DNA of 64,000 bases from Bifidobacterium aquikefiri (GCF_002259795.1 NZ_MWXA01000005.1:620001-684000); one strand, 5' to 3'; shown: positions 53,229 through 62,275, counted from the first letter of the stretch. Program-made: numbers and translations. Notes: a model not told the origin generated them from the letters alone.

Positions 53229-53969
53229 TTACTTCTGACCTTGCGCTGCAACGGCTGCAGCACCTGCAGCCGCAGCTGCTGGGTCAAGATATTCACCGCG
53301 AGGCTTGATTGGCTTGAAGTTGTCATCAAGTTCGTACAGCAACGGAATGGCGGTAGGAATATTGACCTTGGAAATCTCCTCTTCACTCAGACCGTCGAGC
53401 ATCTTGACGATTGCACGGAGTGAATTGCCATGGGCGGCAATCAATACCGTCTTCCCTGCCTTGAGCTCAGGAATGATTTCGCTCTTCCAATACGGTGTCA
53501 CTCGCTCAACAACGTTTGCGAGTGCCTCGGTCTTAGGAACCGGCTCGCCCGCATAGCGTGGATCACCTTCCTGTGAAAACTCGTCATCAGGATCGATCTC
53601 TGGTGGCGGAGTGCCGTAGGAACGACGCCAGGTCATGAACTGCTCATCGCCGTACTTTTCACGAATCTGGCTCTTGTCCTTGCCCTGCAAGGCACCATAA
53701 TGACGCTCGTTGAGTCTCCAAGAACGCTTCACTGGAATCCAGAGGCGGTCCGCAGCATCCAACGCATAGTTTGCTGTGTTGATTGCCCTTCTCAACAGTG
53801 AAGTGAAGACAATGTCAGGAAGAACGTCGCGCTTGGCAAGAAGTTCGCCACCATTCTTCGCCTCTTCGACACCCTGCTCGGTCAGAGGAACATCGACCCA
53901 GCCTGTGAATTGATTGGTTTTATTCCATGCGCTCTGGCCATGCCGGAGCAGAACTAGTTTGTATGTCAT
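53229..53969 (-). CDS. gpmA: 2,3-bisphosphoglycerate-dependent phosphoglycerate mutase
   Basis: A 246-residue glycolytic enzyme. [27 protein letters not shown] near 7 holds the phospho-histidine, [12 protein letters not shown] near 60, [14 protein letters not shown] near 85, [17 protein letters not shown] near 113 and [14 protein letters not shown] near 178. The C-terminus is a run of Ala ([17 protein letters not shown]), longer than usual. Probably co-transcribed with menA (58-base gap) and lysS. Confidence 0.93.
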   Translation of the reverse strand: MTYKLVLLRHGQSAWNKTNQFTGWVDVPLTEQGVEEAKNGGELLAKRDVLPDIVFTSLLRRAINTANYALDAADRLWIPVKRSWRLNERHYGALQGKDKSQIREKYGDEQFMTWRRSYGTPPPEIDPDDEFSQEGDPRYAGEPVPKTEALANVVERVTPYWKSEIIPELKAGKTVLIAAHGNSLRAIVKMLDGLSEEEISKVNIPTAIPLLYELDDNFKPIKPRGEYLDPAAAAAGAAAVAAQGQK

Positions 53970-54027
53970 ACCTCGCTATTGTAAAGGGACACTTTGACCG
54001 TCAGACTGCATGGACAACGGTGCTTCC

Positions 54028-55098
54028 CTACAACAATTCCAGCATGGTGACAACGTGCACGGCGGCGTAACTTAGCAGTATGAAGCCGCTGAATGCCAAG
54101 GCTTTGCCGAATTTATGCGGATTGGAACCATGCAGAGTGCGCACCGCAATCGTCGCACACGCCACATTCAGTAGCGCGAGCATTGCAACGAGCCACCACA
54201 GACCACCGGCAAGTATCGAGATAACCGCAAAGAAGATAACCGTTGCAACTGGAATCACCAGCATCAGATACACCGAACGTTGGGCCCACGTGTGTCCTAG
54301 CCTGGAGGCCAGAGTACGTTTGCCCGAGATCAGATCATCGTCGATGTCACGAATGTTGTTGACCATGAGCATCACACTGGAAAGCAACCCGGTATTGATT
54401 GCGCCAAGAATCCCCATCCGGTCCACTGCTCCGGCAAGCAGATATTGCGTGCCCAGCGTTGCTGCGATTCCAAAGAAGAGAAAGACCGAAAGCTCACCAA
54501 GCCCAATGTATCCGTATGGATGCTTGCCACCCGTATAGAACCAGCACGCTGCCAAGCAGGCTAGGCCAACGGCAAGAAACCAGTAATGGCCGGTCAGCAC
54601 GATGGCGATTATGCCCGCAATTGCAGCAATCAACGCTGAAATTGCTGCTGCGGCAAGGACATATTTGGGTGTGACACCGCTGGCAACAAGGCGCTGAGGC
54701 TTGTCACTGGCCTGTTCGTCACCGCTACGCTCGTTGTCACTTCCACGAACGCCATCGGAATAATCGTTCGCAAAATTCACGGCGATCTGAAAGAACAGCG
54801 CCACCACTATGCACGCCACGGCAACGAACCAGAAACGACCCATCGCCTGTTGATACATCTGTTCGTTCACCACGCATTGATGCGGCTTCGGATAGATGTC
54901 GACGCAGGTGAGCAGTTTGTGGAATACAGGGATGACCGAGGCGATGCCGACAAACACCGGCGCTATGCTCGCTGGAAGGGTGCGTGGACGAAATGCCTGC
55001 ACCCAGAGCGAACGGGTGCCGAGATTCCTGATGGTATCAGTGTGCGATGCCGTAGTATCTGCCTGCCCTGTGCTATCTTCCGGCTTTGTCATGTTCAC
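54028..55098 (-). CDS. menA: UbiA-type prenyltransferase, 1,4-dihydroxy-2-naphthoate octaprenyltransferase-like
   Basis: A 356-residue membrane enzyme with eight to nine helices. FRPRTLPASIAPVFVG near 37, the first Asp-rich motif NFANDYSDGVRGSDNER near 109, PQRLVASG near 134, HPYGYIGLGELSVFLFFG near 192 and the second motif NNIRDIDDDLISGKRTLASRLG near 247 match MenA. Such enzymes attach a polyprenyl chain to DHNA in menaquinone synthesis. An extra soluble loop (about 62-85, LTCVDIYPKPHQCVV) lies between the first helices. No other men genes are visible, so menaquinone itself may not be made de novo here. Confidence 0.85.
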   Translation of the reverse strand: MNMTKPEDSTGQADTTASHTDTIRNLGTRSLWVQAFRPRTLPASIAPVFVGIASVIPVFHKLLTCVDIYPKPHQCVVNEQMYQQAMGRFWFVAVACIVVALFFQIAVNFANDYSDGVRGSDNERSGDEQASDKPQRLVASGVTPKYVLAAAAISALIAAIAGIIAIVLTGHYWFLAVGLACLAACWFYTGGKHPYGYIGLGELSVFLFFGIAATLGTQYLLAGAVDRMGILGAINTGLLSSVMLMVNNIRDIDDDLISGKRTLASRLGHTWAQRSVYLMLVIPVATVIFFAVISILAGGLWWLVAMLALLNVACATIAVRTLHGSNPHKFGKALAFSGFILLSYAAVHVVTMLELL

Positions 55099-55151
55099 CC
55101 CGTCTTGCCCCTCTTCAGCGCAAGCTGAACGCGTTCGTTATGATCGACTGC

Positions 55152-56894
55152 TCAGTTTAGCGGCTTGACCAATGGGAAGGTAATGGTTTCACGGATTGTT
55201 GCACCTGTGAGCGCAATCAGCAGACGATCAATGCCCATGCCCATGCCGCCTGCAGGAGGCATACCCACACCGAGCGCCTCCAGGAAGTCCTCATCAATGT
55301 CCATCGCCTCGACATCGCCAGCCAAGGCCATTTTTGCCTGCTCGACGAAGCGTTGACGCTGCACCACCGGATCGTTCAATTCGGAGTATCCGGTAGCAAG
55401 CTCAAAACCGCGCACATATAGATCCCATTTCTCGACAACTCCCGGGATGCTACGGTGCGACTTGACCAATGGAGAGGTCTCAACCGGGAAATCACGAACA
55501 AATGTTGGCTCATAGAGCTTGTCTTGCCAGAAGTGTTCCCACAGATGCTCGACCAGCTTGCCATGATTCTCGGCCGTCTCCTGTTCCAGACCCAGCTTGT
55601 CTGCAATCTTGCGAAGATGCTCGACGCTCGTTTCGGGAGTGATCTCTTCGCCAAGAGCCTCGGAAAGGGAACCATACATCGTCATGGACTTCCACTGGCC
55701 GCCGAAATCATAAGGCGTGCCGTCTTGCAGTGTCACCTGCGTTGAGCCAAAGGCTTCCTTGGCGGTGGTCTGAATGAGTTCCTTGACCAAAGCGCCGATG
55801 GTGTCGTAGGTTCCGTATGACTGATATGCCTCAACCATGGTGAATTCTGGTGCGTGAGTGCCGTCTACGCCCTCATTTCTGAAGTCTCGATTGATTTCGA
55901 ACACGCGCTCAATGCCACCGACAAGGCAGCGCTTCAGGAAGAGTTCAGGTGCAATGCGAAGGAATAGATTAATGTCGAAGGCATTCATGTGTGTCGTGAA
56001 TGGTCGGGCTGCCGCTCCACCGTGCACCGTTTGCAGCATGGGCGTTTCGACTTCCAAAAAATCATGGCGGTCGAAGGTGCGCCGTAGCGATGCGACTGCA
56101 GCTGAACGTCTGCGAACCATGTCGCGCATGCGTTCATCGGCAATCATGCCGATGTATGGCTTGCGTGTGCGCTGTTCTTCGTTCAGATCCTTATGCAGCG
56201 CCGGCAGTGGCTGCAATGCCTTTGCAGCTATTGCCCAATCCGTTGCAAACACGGAGAGTTCGCCGGTCTTGGAAGCGACGACACGACCACGAACGTAGAG
56301 ATGGTCGCCCAAATCGGCAAGCTGCTTGAAACGCTTCAAGGATTCAGCACCGACTTCGCGTTTGGAGATCATGCCCTGCAACGTGGTTCCATCGCCTGCT
56401 GAAAGCTTCACGAAGCACAGTCCGCCACCGTTGCGGATGAACAGGGCGCGCCCCGCAACGCCAACAACGTCTTCCGTTTCTTCACCTGGCTTGAGCGTGC
56501 CATCATATTTCTTGCGAACAGCCTCGATGGTGTCGGTAACATCGAGATGCACCGGGTAGGGCTCAATGCCTTCCTTGATCATCAACGCGCGCTTTGCCAC
56601 GCGCATCTGCACTTGCTCAGGGTGAGCCTGTGCACCAAATTCCTTGTTAGTCGGATCAATGGCCGCGTCAAGATCCTGACCGCCATCGATATTGTCGCGA
56701 ATTGCCTCATCCTGTTTGAGAAGGAGCTCGGCACGCTCTACCGTTGTCATTGGCTGTTCGGCTTGTTCTGCCTCTATGCCCATCGAAACGTTCGCCGTTG
56801 TACCTGCTGCGTCTGTTATATTCATTGCTTCCTGCGTTGCACCCTCATGCTTGCCAGCCTCATGGACTGGTATGGAATCGCTGTTCTGAGTCAT
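55152..56894 (-). CDS. lysS: lysyl-tRNA synthetase, class II
   Basis: A 580-residue enzyme that charges tRNA-Lys. OB-fold region VAGRALFIRNGGGLCFVKL near 150 and class II motifs: motif 1 FDRHDFLEVETPML near 275, motif 2 FEINRDFRNEGVDGTHAPEFTMVE near 335, motif 3 GGMGMGIDRLLIALTG near 556. The first 85 residues are a poorly conserved extension; the ATG at 56894 has no clear Shine-Dalgarno, and Met49 (about 56750) is an alternative. First gene of a lysS-menA-gpmA run on the minus strand, adjacent to tRNA-Pro. Confidence 0.93.
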   Translation of the reverse strand: MTQNSDSIPVHEAGKHEGATQEAMNITDAAGTTANVSMGIEAEQAEQPMTTVERAELLLKQDEAIRDNIDGGQDLDAAIDPTNKEFGAQAHPEQVQMRVAKRALMIKEGIEPYPVHLDVTDTIEAVRKKYDGTLKPGEETEDVVGVAGRALFIRNGGGLCFVKLSAGDGTTLQGMISKREVGAESLKRFKQLADLGDHLYVRGRVVASKTGELSVFATDWAIAAKALQPLPALHKDLNEEQRTRKPYIGMIADERMRDMVRRRSAAVASLRRTFDRHDFLEVETPMLQTVHGGAAARPFTTHMNAFDINLFLRIAPELFLKRCLVGGIERVFEINRDFRNEGVDGTHAPEFTMVEAYQSYGTYDTIGALVKELIQTTAKEAFGSTQVTLQDGTPYDFGGQWKSMTMYGSLSEALGEEITPETSVEHLRKIADKLGLEQETAENHGKLVEHLWEHFWQDKLYEPTFVRDFPVETSPLVKSHRSIPGVVEKWDLYVRGFELATGYSELNDPVVQRQRFVEQAKMALAGDVEAMDIDEDFLEALGVGMPPAGGMGMGIDRLLIALTGATIRETITFPLVKPLN

Positions 56895-57071
56895 ACGGCC
56901 ATATTGTAACGAGCAGAGTGTACGTCAAGCGATATGTGTTCTTAAGCCCTTACCCTCTGGTCGCCGCATGAACTTCGTGCATCTTGGAAGGTTTACACCA
57001 TCACCGTTCATCTGCAATCGCACTCGAGTTGATGTTTGGGCATGCGTCGGTGTAACATCTGACGAGTTGTA

Positions 57072-57145
<74 letters not shown>

Positions 57146-57306
57146 CAATATGCGGTTTCATGCTTCGGCATGAGGCCGCTTTTTTCTTGGTATTTCTAGT
57201 GCTATTGCACCATTAACAGCTTTTCGCACACACCTCACAATGTGCCTTAAACATGCTTGATATATATTAGATAGCACATACTTTGGGACATACTAAGGAA
57301 CACTTG

Positions 57307-58623
57307 ATGCCACGGAAAAAGAGCCATAGAAACGCCTGGGGAACAGTCGTTGCACGGTATCGTCGCGGCACCGATATTCAGGTCGGCTGGATTGCACGCT
57401 ACGTATCCCCATTACAGGGCGATGGCAGTGTCAACCGGAACTTCCCTCTTGAGTCCAAGGCTCAGGCATTCTCATGGCTGGATGCAGAGCATGAGCTGGT
57501 TAAGCTTCATGAACGCGGTGAACGGGAGTGGCTTCGCCCCTCTCAAAGGAAGAAGGCCAAGGAGCGGAGCAATGTGCTGTTTGATAACTATGCGGATCAG
57601 TGGATAGCCAGTTATCAGACGAAAAATGGCAAGCCCCTTCGAGGTACCAGCAGGCGAAAGCTGCTTGTAGACATTCAACATCTCAAGGATTCTTTTGGAC
57701 AAATGAAAGTCACAGATATTCACACTTCGGATATCAGGAAATGGCTGGATAATTGTCCGCTCAATGGCGACTATGCCCGCTACCATGCATATAAAACCAT
57801 GCGGGCAATCATGAGCGCGGCCGCAGCACCGGGAATTGACGGCGAAGCTGCAATCATTGATCAATCTCCCTGCACGATGCCTATATCACGCCCAGAGTCT
57901 AAGCAATCGAAGATCGACCCGCCAACCCCAGAACAGCTGAGGACGATCTACGAGAACATGCCCGATTACACGCGCATCTCCGTGTATCTTTCAGCAACCG
58001 CAGGCGGTATGAGAGAGAGTGAGGTGTGCGCTCTGCAACGACGTGATATTGATTTGAAAAACCATGTCCTGCATATTCGCCATAGCATCAACCGAGGCGC
58101 TTCGGACAGAGGGGAACTGCGTATCGATGACCCCAAGACTAAAAACAGCATAAGGGACGTCGTGATTCCGGAAAGACTGATCCCAATGCTTGAGGAACAT
58201 CTGAACTTATTCACCGCGAATAACCCCAGTGCAATGGTGCTTCAATCCAAAACAAGCAACATAGTGCCCCGCACCCTGCTGTACAAGCACTTCAAAGAGG
58301 CAGCCATCAAGGCTAAACGACCGGACTTGCACTTTCATACTCTCCGTGCCGCTGCAACTACGAACCTTGTTCTATCAGGCGGAACACTCGCCGAGGTAAT
58401 GCAGTTTGCAGGACATTCAGATTCGAAGACTGCTGTTGAAAAATATCAAAGAGTTCTCGGCGAACATAAACGAAAGGTTGCTGACAACCTTGGGGAACGA
58501 CTAATCACAACACCCAGGAATAAAGCCGAAATCAATCGAGAAATAGAGCACCTGCAATCACAAATTAAGCTCCTCAACGAGAGAATAAAACAACTTAGCA
58601 AAGAGCTAGAAAACAAAGATTAA
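57307..58623 (+). CDS. int: tyrosine recombinase (phage integrase)
   Basis: A 438-residue integrase. An N-terminal arm-binding domain (about 8-75) is followed by a core-binding SAM-like domain (about 85-180, FDNYADQWIASYQTKNG). The catalytic domain shows Arg in GGMRESEVCALQ, Lys in PKTKNSIR, HTLR and GHS boxes (FHTLRAAATTNL, FAGHSDSKTA) and the Tyr nucleophile in VEKYQRV. A coiled-coil tail (EINREIEHLQSQIKLLNERI) closes the protein. AAGGAACAC precedes the ATG at 57307; an in-frame start at 57283 is less likely. It inserts the element at the tRNA-Pro gene. Stop codons overlap those of the convergent repressor. Confidence 0.93.
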   Translation: MPRKKSHRNAWGTVVARYRRGTDIQVGWIARYVSPLQGDGSVNRNFPLESKAQAFSWLDAEHELVKLHERGEREWLRPSQRKKAKERSNVLFDNYADQWIASYQTKNGKPLRGTSRRKLLVDIQHLKDSFGQMKVTDIHTSDIRKWLDNCPLNGDYARYHAYKTMRAIMSAAAAPGIDGEAAIIDQSPCTMPISRPESKQSKIDPPTPEQLRTIYENMPDYTRISVYLSATAGGMRESEVCALQRRDIDLKNHVLHIRHSINRGASDRGELRIDDPKTKNSIRDVVIPERLIPMLEEHLNLFTANNPSAMVLQSKTSNIVPRTLLYKHFKEAAIKAKRPDLHFHTLRAAATTNLVLSGGTLAEVMQFAGHSDSKTAVEKYQRVLGEHKRKVADNLGERLITTPRNKAEINREIEHLQSQIKLLNERIKQLSKELENKD

Positions 58624-59405
58624 AAGGTATCTTCATCATCAAGACTTTCCTCATATCGAGACCCAAAATCCCTCTCCCATTGATTATATTGTTCTTGCAA
58701 TTCTGGCGTTATAAGTTTTTTGTCCTTAGCGGTTTTTCTTATATTTTTAATTCTGAGTTCAACTCTATGGAAGCGTTCTCGCTCTTCTCCAGGAATAATG
58801 ACATTCACCTTCTCGAGTTGATCGTAAAGATCTTTAACTTCGGCTAGATATGTTTCACAAGTATTGTTATAGGCAAGCGCTCCGAATAGAGAACGCTCTT
58901 CATCATGAGAATATGATTCTTCTTCAATCTTCCCAGATACAAAATCATCAAATTCACGCATTGCCCGGAGCAAACTTAATCTGTATGTCAAATATCGGTT
59001 AAAGACGCTATAGATGCCAATGAGGTTATCGAGTGGTTTAGCTGTTGGGAATTCCAAATCCTTAACAAGAAATAGTCGGGACACGCTGTAGTTCGTCATT
59101 CCTCGAAATACAGGGTTGTCCGAGGGCAACAGAGGTTGCTCAAGATCACATATCAGGGCTAACGGGGATATGCTGAGACCCTTCGCCAGCTGAACTATCT
59201 CATCGAGTTTTGTGACTTTGCGTCGACCATTCTCGATATTTGCAATTATCGAACGAGACAGAGTGCTCGACTTGAAATTTGTTTGGATCTTATCGGCTAA
59301 CTCCTCACCGCTTAAATTCAATGCTTTGCGGTATCTCTGAAGTCTTGTTCCAAACGACGACACGCCGATTTCTTCTTGATTTTCCGTCATTTTCTGAGTG
59401 CTCAT
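58620..59405 (-). CDS. XRE-family repressor of the element
   Basis: A 261-residue protein with an N-terminal HTH of the Cro/CI type (FGTRLQRYRKALNLSGEELADKI, residues 18-40; SRSIIANIENGRRKVTKLDEI, 51-71). The C-terminal two-thirds is helical and charged with no peptidase S24 signature, so RecA-driven self-cleavage is not expected. It is AT-rich compared with its neighbours. Divergent from the excisionase-like gene across 147 bases that hold two inverted repeats. No clear Shine-Dalgarno. Likely the lysogeny switch; induction signal unknown. Confidence 0.82.
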   Translation of the reverse strand: MSTQKMTENQEEIGVSSFGTRLQRYRKALNLSGEELADKIQTNFKSSTLSRSIIANIENGRRKVTKLDEIVQLAKGLSISPLALICDLEQPLLPSDNPVFRGMTNYSVSRLFLVKDLEFPTAKPLDNLIGIYSVFNRYLTYRLSLLRAMREFDDFVSGKIEEESYSHDEERSLFGALAYNNTCETYLAEVKDLYDQLEKVNVIIPGEERERFHRVELRIKNIRKTAKDKKLITPELQEQYNQWERDFGSRYEESLDDEDTF

Positions 59406-59425
59406 GGTGCAACTATAGCACTAAC

Positions 59426-59486
59426 AGCACAAATTAATATATTCTGTGCTAGTCTAAAAACATCACAAATACTCAGTAATTGTGAT
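59426..59486. promoter_or_regulatory. candidate repressor operators
   Basis: AGCACA (59426-59431) and TGTGCT (59445-59450), then ATCACAA (59462-59468) and TTGTGAT (59480-59486) form two inverted repeats with related half-sites (CACA...TGTG), 13 and 11 bases apart. They lie between the divergent repressor and excisionase genes where the early promoters should be. Confidence 0.55.
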
Positions 59487-59489
59487 AAA

Positions 59490-59517
59490 ACCCATACCGG
59501 TTGCAGCCGGTATGGGT
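59490..59517 (+). promoter_or_regulatory. leader hairpin upstream of the excisionase-like gene
   Basis: ACCCATACCGG and CCGGTATGGGT form a perfect 11-base stem with a six-base loop, 35 bases before the ATG. No T-run follows, so it is more likely an mRNA leader or attenuator element than a terminator. Confidence 0.5.
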
Positions 59518-59552
59518 GGCTAGCATTACCAACCTCTCAGGGAGGAAACACC

Positions 59553-59777
59553 ATGAAACAGTCTACCGAATCAAATGTGCACATTACAGGCATTCCAGAA
59601 ACTTTGACTAAAGAACAAGCAGGAACCCAGCTTCATTGCTCTCTTCAGACTTTAGATCGCATGATTGCAGATGGAAAACTTCGAGCCTACAAAATCGGAC
59701 GCCGCAAAGTTCTTATCAACGCCGATGACATACGCCTGTTCTTTGCGAAACCGTCAAACTTTCGAGTTCTCGACTAA
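59553..59777 (+). CDS. excisionase / AlpA-like helix-turn-helix protein
   Basis: A 74-residue protein of the MerR-like excisionase domain: LTKEQAGTQLHCSLQTLDRMIADGKLRAYKIGRRKVLINADDIRLFF (landmarks given: LTKEQAGTQL and KIGRRKVLINADDIRLFF). Such proteins direct integrase toward excision and can activate satellite or prophage genes. GGGAGGAAACACC precedes the ATG. It opens the rightward operon. Confidence 0.82.
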   Translation: MKQSTESNVHITGIPETLTKEQAGTQLHCSLQTLDRMIADGKLRAYKIGRRKVLINADDIRLFFAKPSNFRVLD

Positions 59778-59793
59778 GAATCGGGACTCAAAA

Positions 59794-59967
59794 ATGAAAC
59801 ATTACAAAATAGTGCGTCTTGCCCGCAAGGGTGAGCGGTGGCGTCCGGCCACGATGTCGGATGTGATCGTGGAGCGTGGCGAGTATGTGGGCGATGGCCG
59901 GCCAGTCGGTCCATGCGGCTACGAGTTCGAACCGTTGTACTGGTCTCGATTGAAGGTGCATGAATGA
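59794..59967 (+). CDS. small phage protein, unknown
   Basis: A 57-residue basic protein (KHYKIVRLARKGERWRPATM start, FEPLYWSRLKVHE end). Its stop shares ATGA with the start of the RepA-like gene, so translation is coupled. I do not recognise it. It lies 16 bases after the excisionase-like gene; base composition becomes GC-rich from here. Confidence 0.6.
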   Translation: MKHYKIVRLARKGERWRPATMSDVIVERGEYVGDGRPVGPCGYEFEPLYWSRLKVHE

Positions 59968-61442
59968 GTCTTGACATTGATTGTAGACCAGCACAGAAAG
60001 CGGTAGCGGACCAGCTCATGAACAACATCGATATGCAGGCGGCACAGGCCAAGACTGCGAATCAGGTTGCGGCGATCCGTCTGGATTCCTTCGACGTGAT
60101 CGAACCTCACCTGCTGGAACCTTGGCTGATCCTCGGCATGGGCACCACGCTCTACTCCGGCGACAACGGGATCGGCAAGTCGGCAACAGCCCTGTGGACC
60201 GCCGCCAGAGTCACCAAGGGCATTTGCTCCGGTGAACTGCAAGAGCCGTCGAACGTGCTGCTGCTCCTGAGCGAGGATGCGCCAGGAATCATCCGTCCCA
60301 AGCTCGAAGCATTGCACGCCGACATGAGTCGTGTCTATGTCGTCGTCTGCACCCAGCCAGGCGAAACAGCTACAGAGGGGACCACCTACCTGCAACTGCC
60401 CAGACAGGGCAAGGAACTCGAAGTCCTGATCGCCACCCACCATGTCAGGCTCATGATCCTCGACGCGCTCGCTGACTGCTTCGAACATCCCGACATCAAC
60501 AAGACCGAGAACGTCGCCCCCGTGCTCACGTTCCTCAACCACCTCAGCTCCAAATACGGGATGGCCGTCATCGGGATTCATCATACGAACAAGAATCTGC
60601 TTGACGGTGCGAAGAACGCAGTTCGCGGTTCCAAGGCGTTCACGGACAAGTCACGCCAGGTGGTCAGCTTCATCAAGACCGATGACGCCTACGGCTTCCA
60701 GGTCACCAAGAGCAACTTCATGGAAGGCGCACCAGGATGGCATTACACGCTCGAATCGGCACCGACCTCCACCCCTGGAAAGACGACCGGCATCATCTCC
60801 ACGCCCGTTCCAGACGATGATCTCGATGTTGACAGGGAGATGAGAAAGTCCGCGAACCTGGGCGATGGCCGGCAATCCTCGGCAGGCGAGGTCATCGACT
60901 GGCTCACCGACTACCTGCGCGAAGGAGCCGCACCATTCAATGACATCTGGGCGGCGGCCAAGGAGGAAGGATACAGCAAAGTGCAGTTGCGCAACGCACA
61001 GCACCGAGCCTCGAATCCTTGCATCGAATCCATTGCCGATCCGACTTATTCGGGACGCGGACAACGCAGAATATGGCGTCTGTCGAATAGTGTTCATCCT
61101 TCTCCCGATACTCAGATGAACACTAATGAACACAAATCGGAAACCGTTGCGGCAGTAGGGGAAACGATTAGTAATCGATTAGTGTTCACTTCTGACACGA
61201 ACACTAATGAACACAAATCATTTTCCCTGCATCTGGAACGGCTCGAACCCGATCAGGCGGATGGCATCATCGAAACCTGGGAAAAGATGCTCGACAGCCA
61301 GGGTGATGGTGCGCTCGATGCCAAGATTCCGCGCATGAGCGGCGAGACCCTGGAAATGCTCACACAACACGGTGGCCTGCTCAAACAGCTCGCGGACCGT
61401 GAATTCCAACGTCGCGCCGACAGTTTCACACCGGCATCGTGA
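59964..61442 (+). CDS. RepA-like AAA/RecA-fold helicase (replication protein)
   Basis: A 492-residue protein. The RecA-like core (about 45-250) has Walker A SGDNGIGKSATALWTAA near 69, VLLLLSEDA near 98, Walker B VRLMILDALADCF near 160 and a sensor-like GMAVIGIHHTNKN near 198, as in the hexameric RepA helicases of plasmids and phages. A winged-helix-like segment lies near 300-365 (AGEVIDWLTDYLREG, FNDIWAAAKEEGYSKVQLRNA). The tail is variable. The DNA for residues 375-420 contains repeated TGAACAC boxes that look like an origin. It should load or drive replication of the excised element. No primase is seen in the window. Confidence 0.8.
   Translation: MSLDIDCRPAQKAVADQLMNNIDMQAAQAKTANQVAAIRLDSFDVIEPHLLEPWLILGMGTTLYSGDNGIGKSATALWTAARVTKGICSGELQEPSNVLLLLSEDAPGIIRPKLEALHADMSRVYVVVCTQPGETATEGTTYLQLPRQGKELEVLIATHHVRLMILDALADCFEHPDINKTENVAPVLTFLNHLSSKYGMAVIGIHHTNKNLLDGAKNAVRGSKAFTDKSRQVVSFIKTDDAYGFQVTKSNFMEGAPGWHYTLESAPTSTPGKTTGIISTPVPDDDLDVDREMRKSANLGDGRQSSAGEVIDWLTDYLREGAAPFNDIWAAAKEEGYSKVQLRNAQHRASNPCIESIADPTYSGRGQRRIWRLSNSVHPSPDTQMNTNEHKSETVAAVGETISNRLVFTSDTNTNEHKSFSLHLERLEPDQADGIIETWEKMLDSQGDGALDAKIPRMSGETLEMLTQHGGLLKQLADREFQRRADSFTPAS
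61089..61219. other. iteron-like repeat cluster inside the RepA-like gene, candidate origin
   Basis: A 21-base direct repeat beginning GAACACTAATGAACAC occurs exactly at 61118-61138 and 61199-61219. Inverted copies of the core TGAACACTAAT lie at 61089-61097 (AGTGTTCAT) and 61179-61188 (TTAGTGTTCA). Between them is the AT-rich palindromic CGATTAGTAATCG. At least six TGAACAC/GTGTTCA boxes fall within 131 bases. Confidence 0.6.
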
Positions 61443-61495
61443 AGCGAACCGTTCTGACACACTTCCCCACCTATGGGGTTCGTAGGCAAAACAAA

Positions 61496-61520
61496 GCCCC
61501 GATGTTAAGGGCATCAGGGC
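61496..61520 (+). terminator. hairpin after the RepA-like gene
   Basis: GCCCCGATG pairs with CATCAGGGC (one mismatch) around a seven-base loop. It lies between the replication gene and the next small gene; no T-run. A smaller CCCCA/TGGGG stem precedes it at 61466. Confidence 0.45.
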
Positions 61521-61538
61521 ATGTAATAAGGATCAAAA

Positions 61539-61853
61539 ATGAGTAATCAATCCACCATCGATTATAGCAACCCCTCATTAACCGCACTCTCCAAGGAATA
61601 TGGGATGCAGTTGCGTGAACTCTCCCGCGAGATCGGGTTCCGCAAGGAATACCAGATCAGCCCCTATGCCACCAGCACCAACGAGTACGGTCTGAGCGTG
61701 ATCCGTGCGGACCGGCATGGCAACGTCACCTATGACGGGGAGCTCATGCACGGCACCCTCGAGCAGACCAGGCAGGCCATCAGTCTTCTCCTGCAACTCG
61801 GTCACATTCTCGACACGGTCCGCGCCATGAAGGGACAGGACGATGCACGCTGA
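61539..61853 (+). CDS. small phage protein, unknown (104 aa)
   Basis: A soluble protein with a polar middle that reads beta-rich (EYGLSVIRADRHGNVTYDGELMHG) and a helical end (LEQTRQAISLLLQLGHILDTVRAM). I do not recognise a family. AAGGATC precedes the ATG. Its end overlaps the next gene by 11 bases. GC-rich third positions support real coding. Confidence 0.65.
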   Translation: MSNQSTIDYSNPSLTALSKEYGMQLRELSREIGFRKEYQISPYATSTNEYGLSVIRADRHGNVTYDGELMHGTLEQTRQAISLLLQLGHILDTVRAMKGQDDAR

Positions 61854-62139
61854 AACCGAGACCATACGACAACAACAATCTCAGGCGGACGAACCCACCG
61901 TGTTCCACTACATCAGCAATAAGGATATCGAATCTGACGTTCCTTCCGTCGCCTTGTGTGGGGAGGAGGTTCGTTCTGGTGCAGATCGCATCATTCGGCC
62001 AAGAGGTCATAGCTCATGGATCGTATGCCCAATCTGCGAGTTCATTCACTCCATGAGTGATGACGAGCCACGGCTCGAGCAATGGCTTCAAGGCATCGAG
62101 CAGTTGGAGAAGAACGGGAAGGGGACCAGCCATGAGTGA
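61843..62139 (+). CDS. small Cys-containing phage protein, DUF3039-like
   Basis: A 98-residue protein. HYISNKDIESDVPSVALCGEEV and IVCPICEFIHSM resemble the DUF3039 family of actinobacterial and phage proteins, which have a conserved ALCG and a C-P-x-C pair likely to bind zinc. It overlaps the previous gene by 11 bases and the next by eight. Function unknown. Confidence 0.6.
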   Translation: MHAETETIRQQQSQADEPTVFHYISNKDIESDVPSVALCGEEVRSGADRIIRPRGHSSWIVCPICEFIHSMSDDEPRLEQWLQGIEQLEKNGKGTSHE

Positions 62140-62275
62140 GCTTTGGGGCACTTTGGCCGAGCTGTGGTTTCTGCTGTTCGGTCCCTTAGTGGGCTACTGG
62201 CTTCGAGGAATCATCGAACATAATCAGAGGAAGGAACAGCATGACACCGAGCGAACTCGCCCACAACGTCATTGA
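62132..62275 (+). CDS. very small membrane protein
   Basis: A 47-residue protein with one membrane helix (LWGTLAELWFLLFGPLVGYW, about residues 4-23), followed by a polar tail (RGIIEHNQRKEQHDTERTRPQ). It starts in the overlap ATGAGTGA with the previous stop. GGGAAGGGGACC precedes the ATG. Small single-helix proteins are common in phage regions. Function unknown. Confidence 0.55.
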   Translation: MSELWGTLAELWFLLFGPLVGYWLRGIIEHNQRKEQHDTERTRPQRH

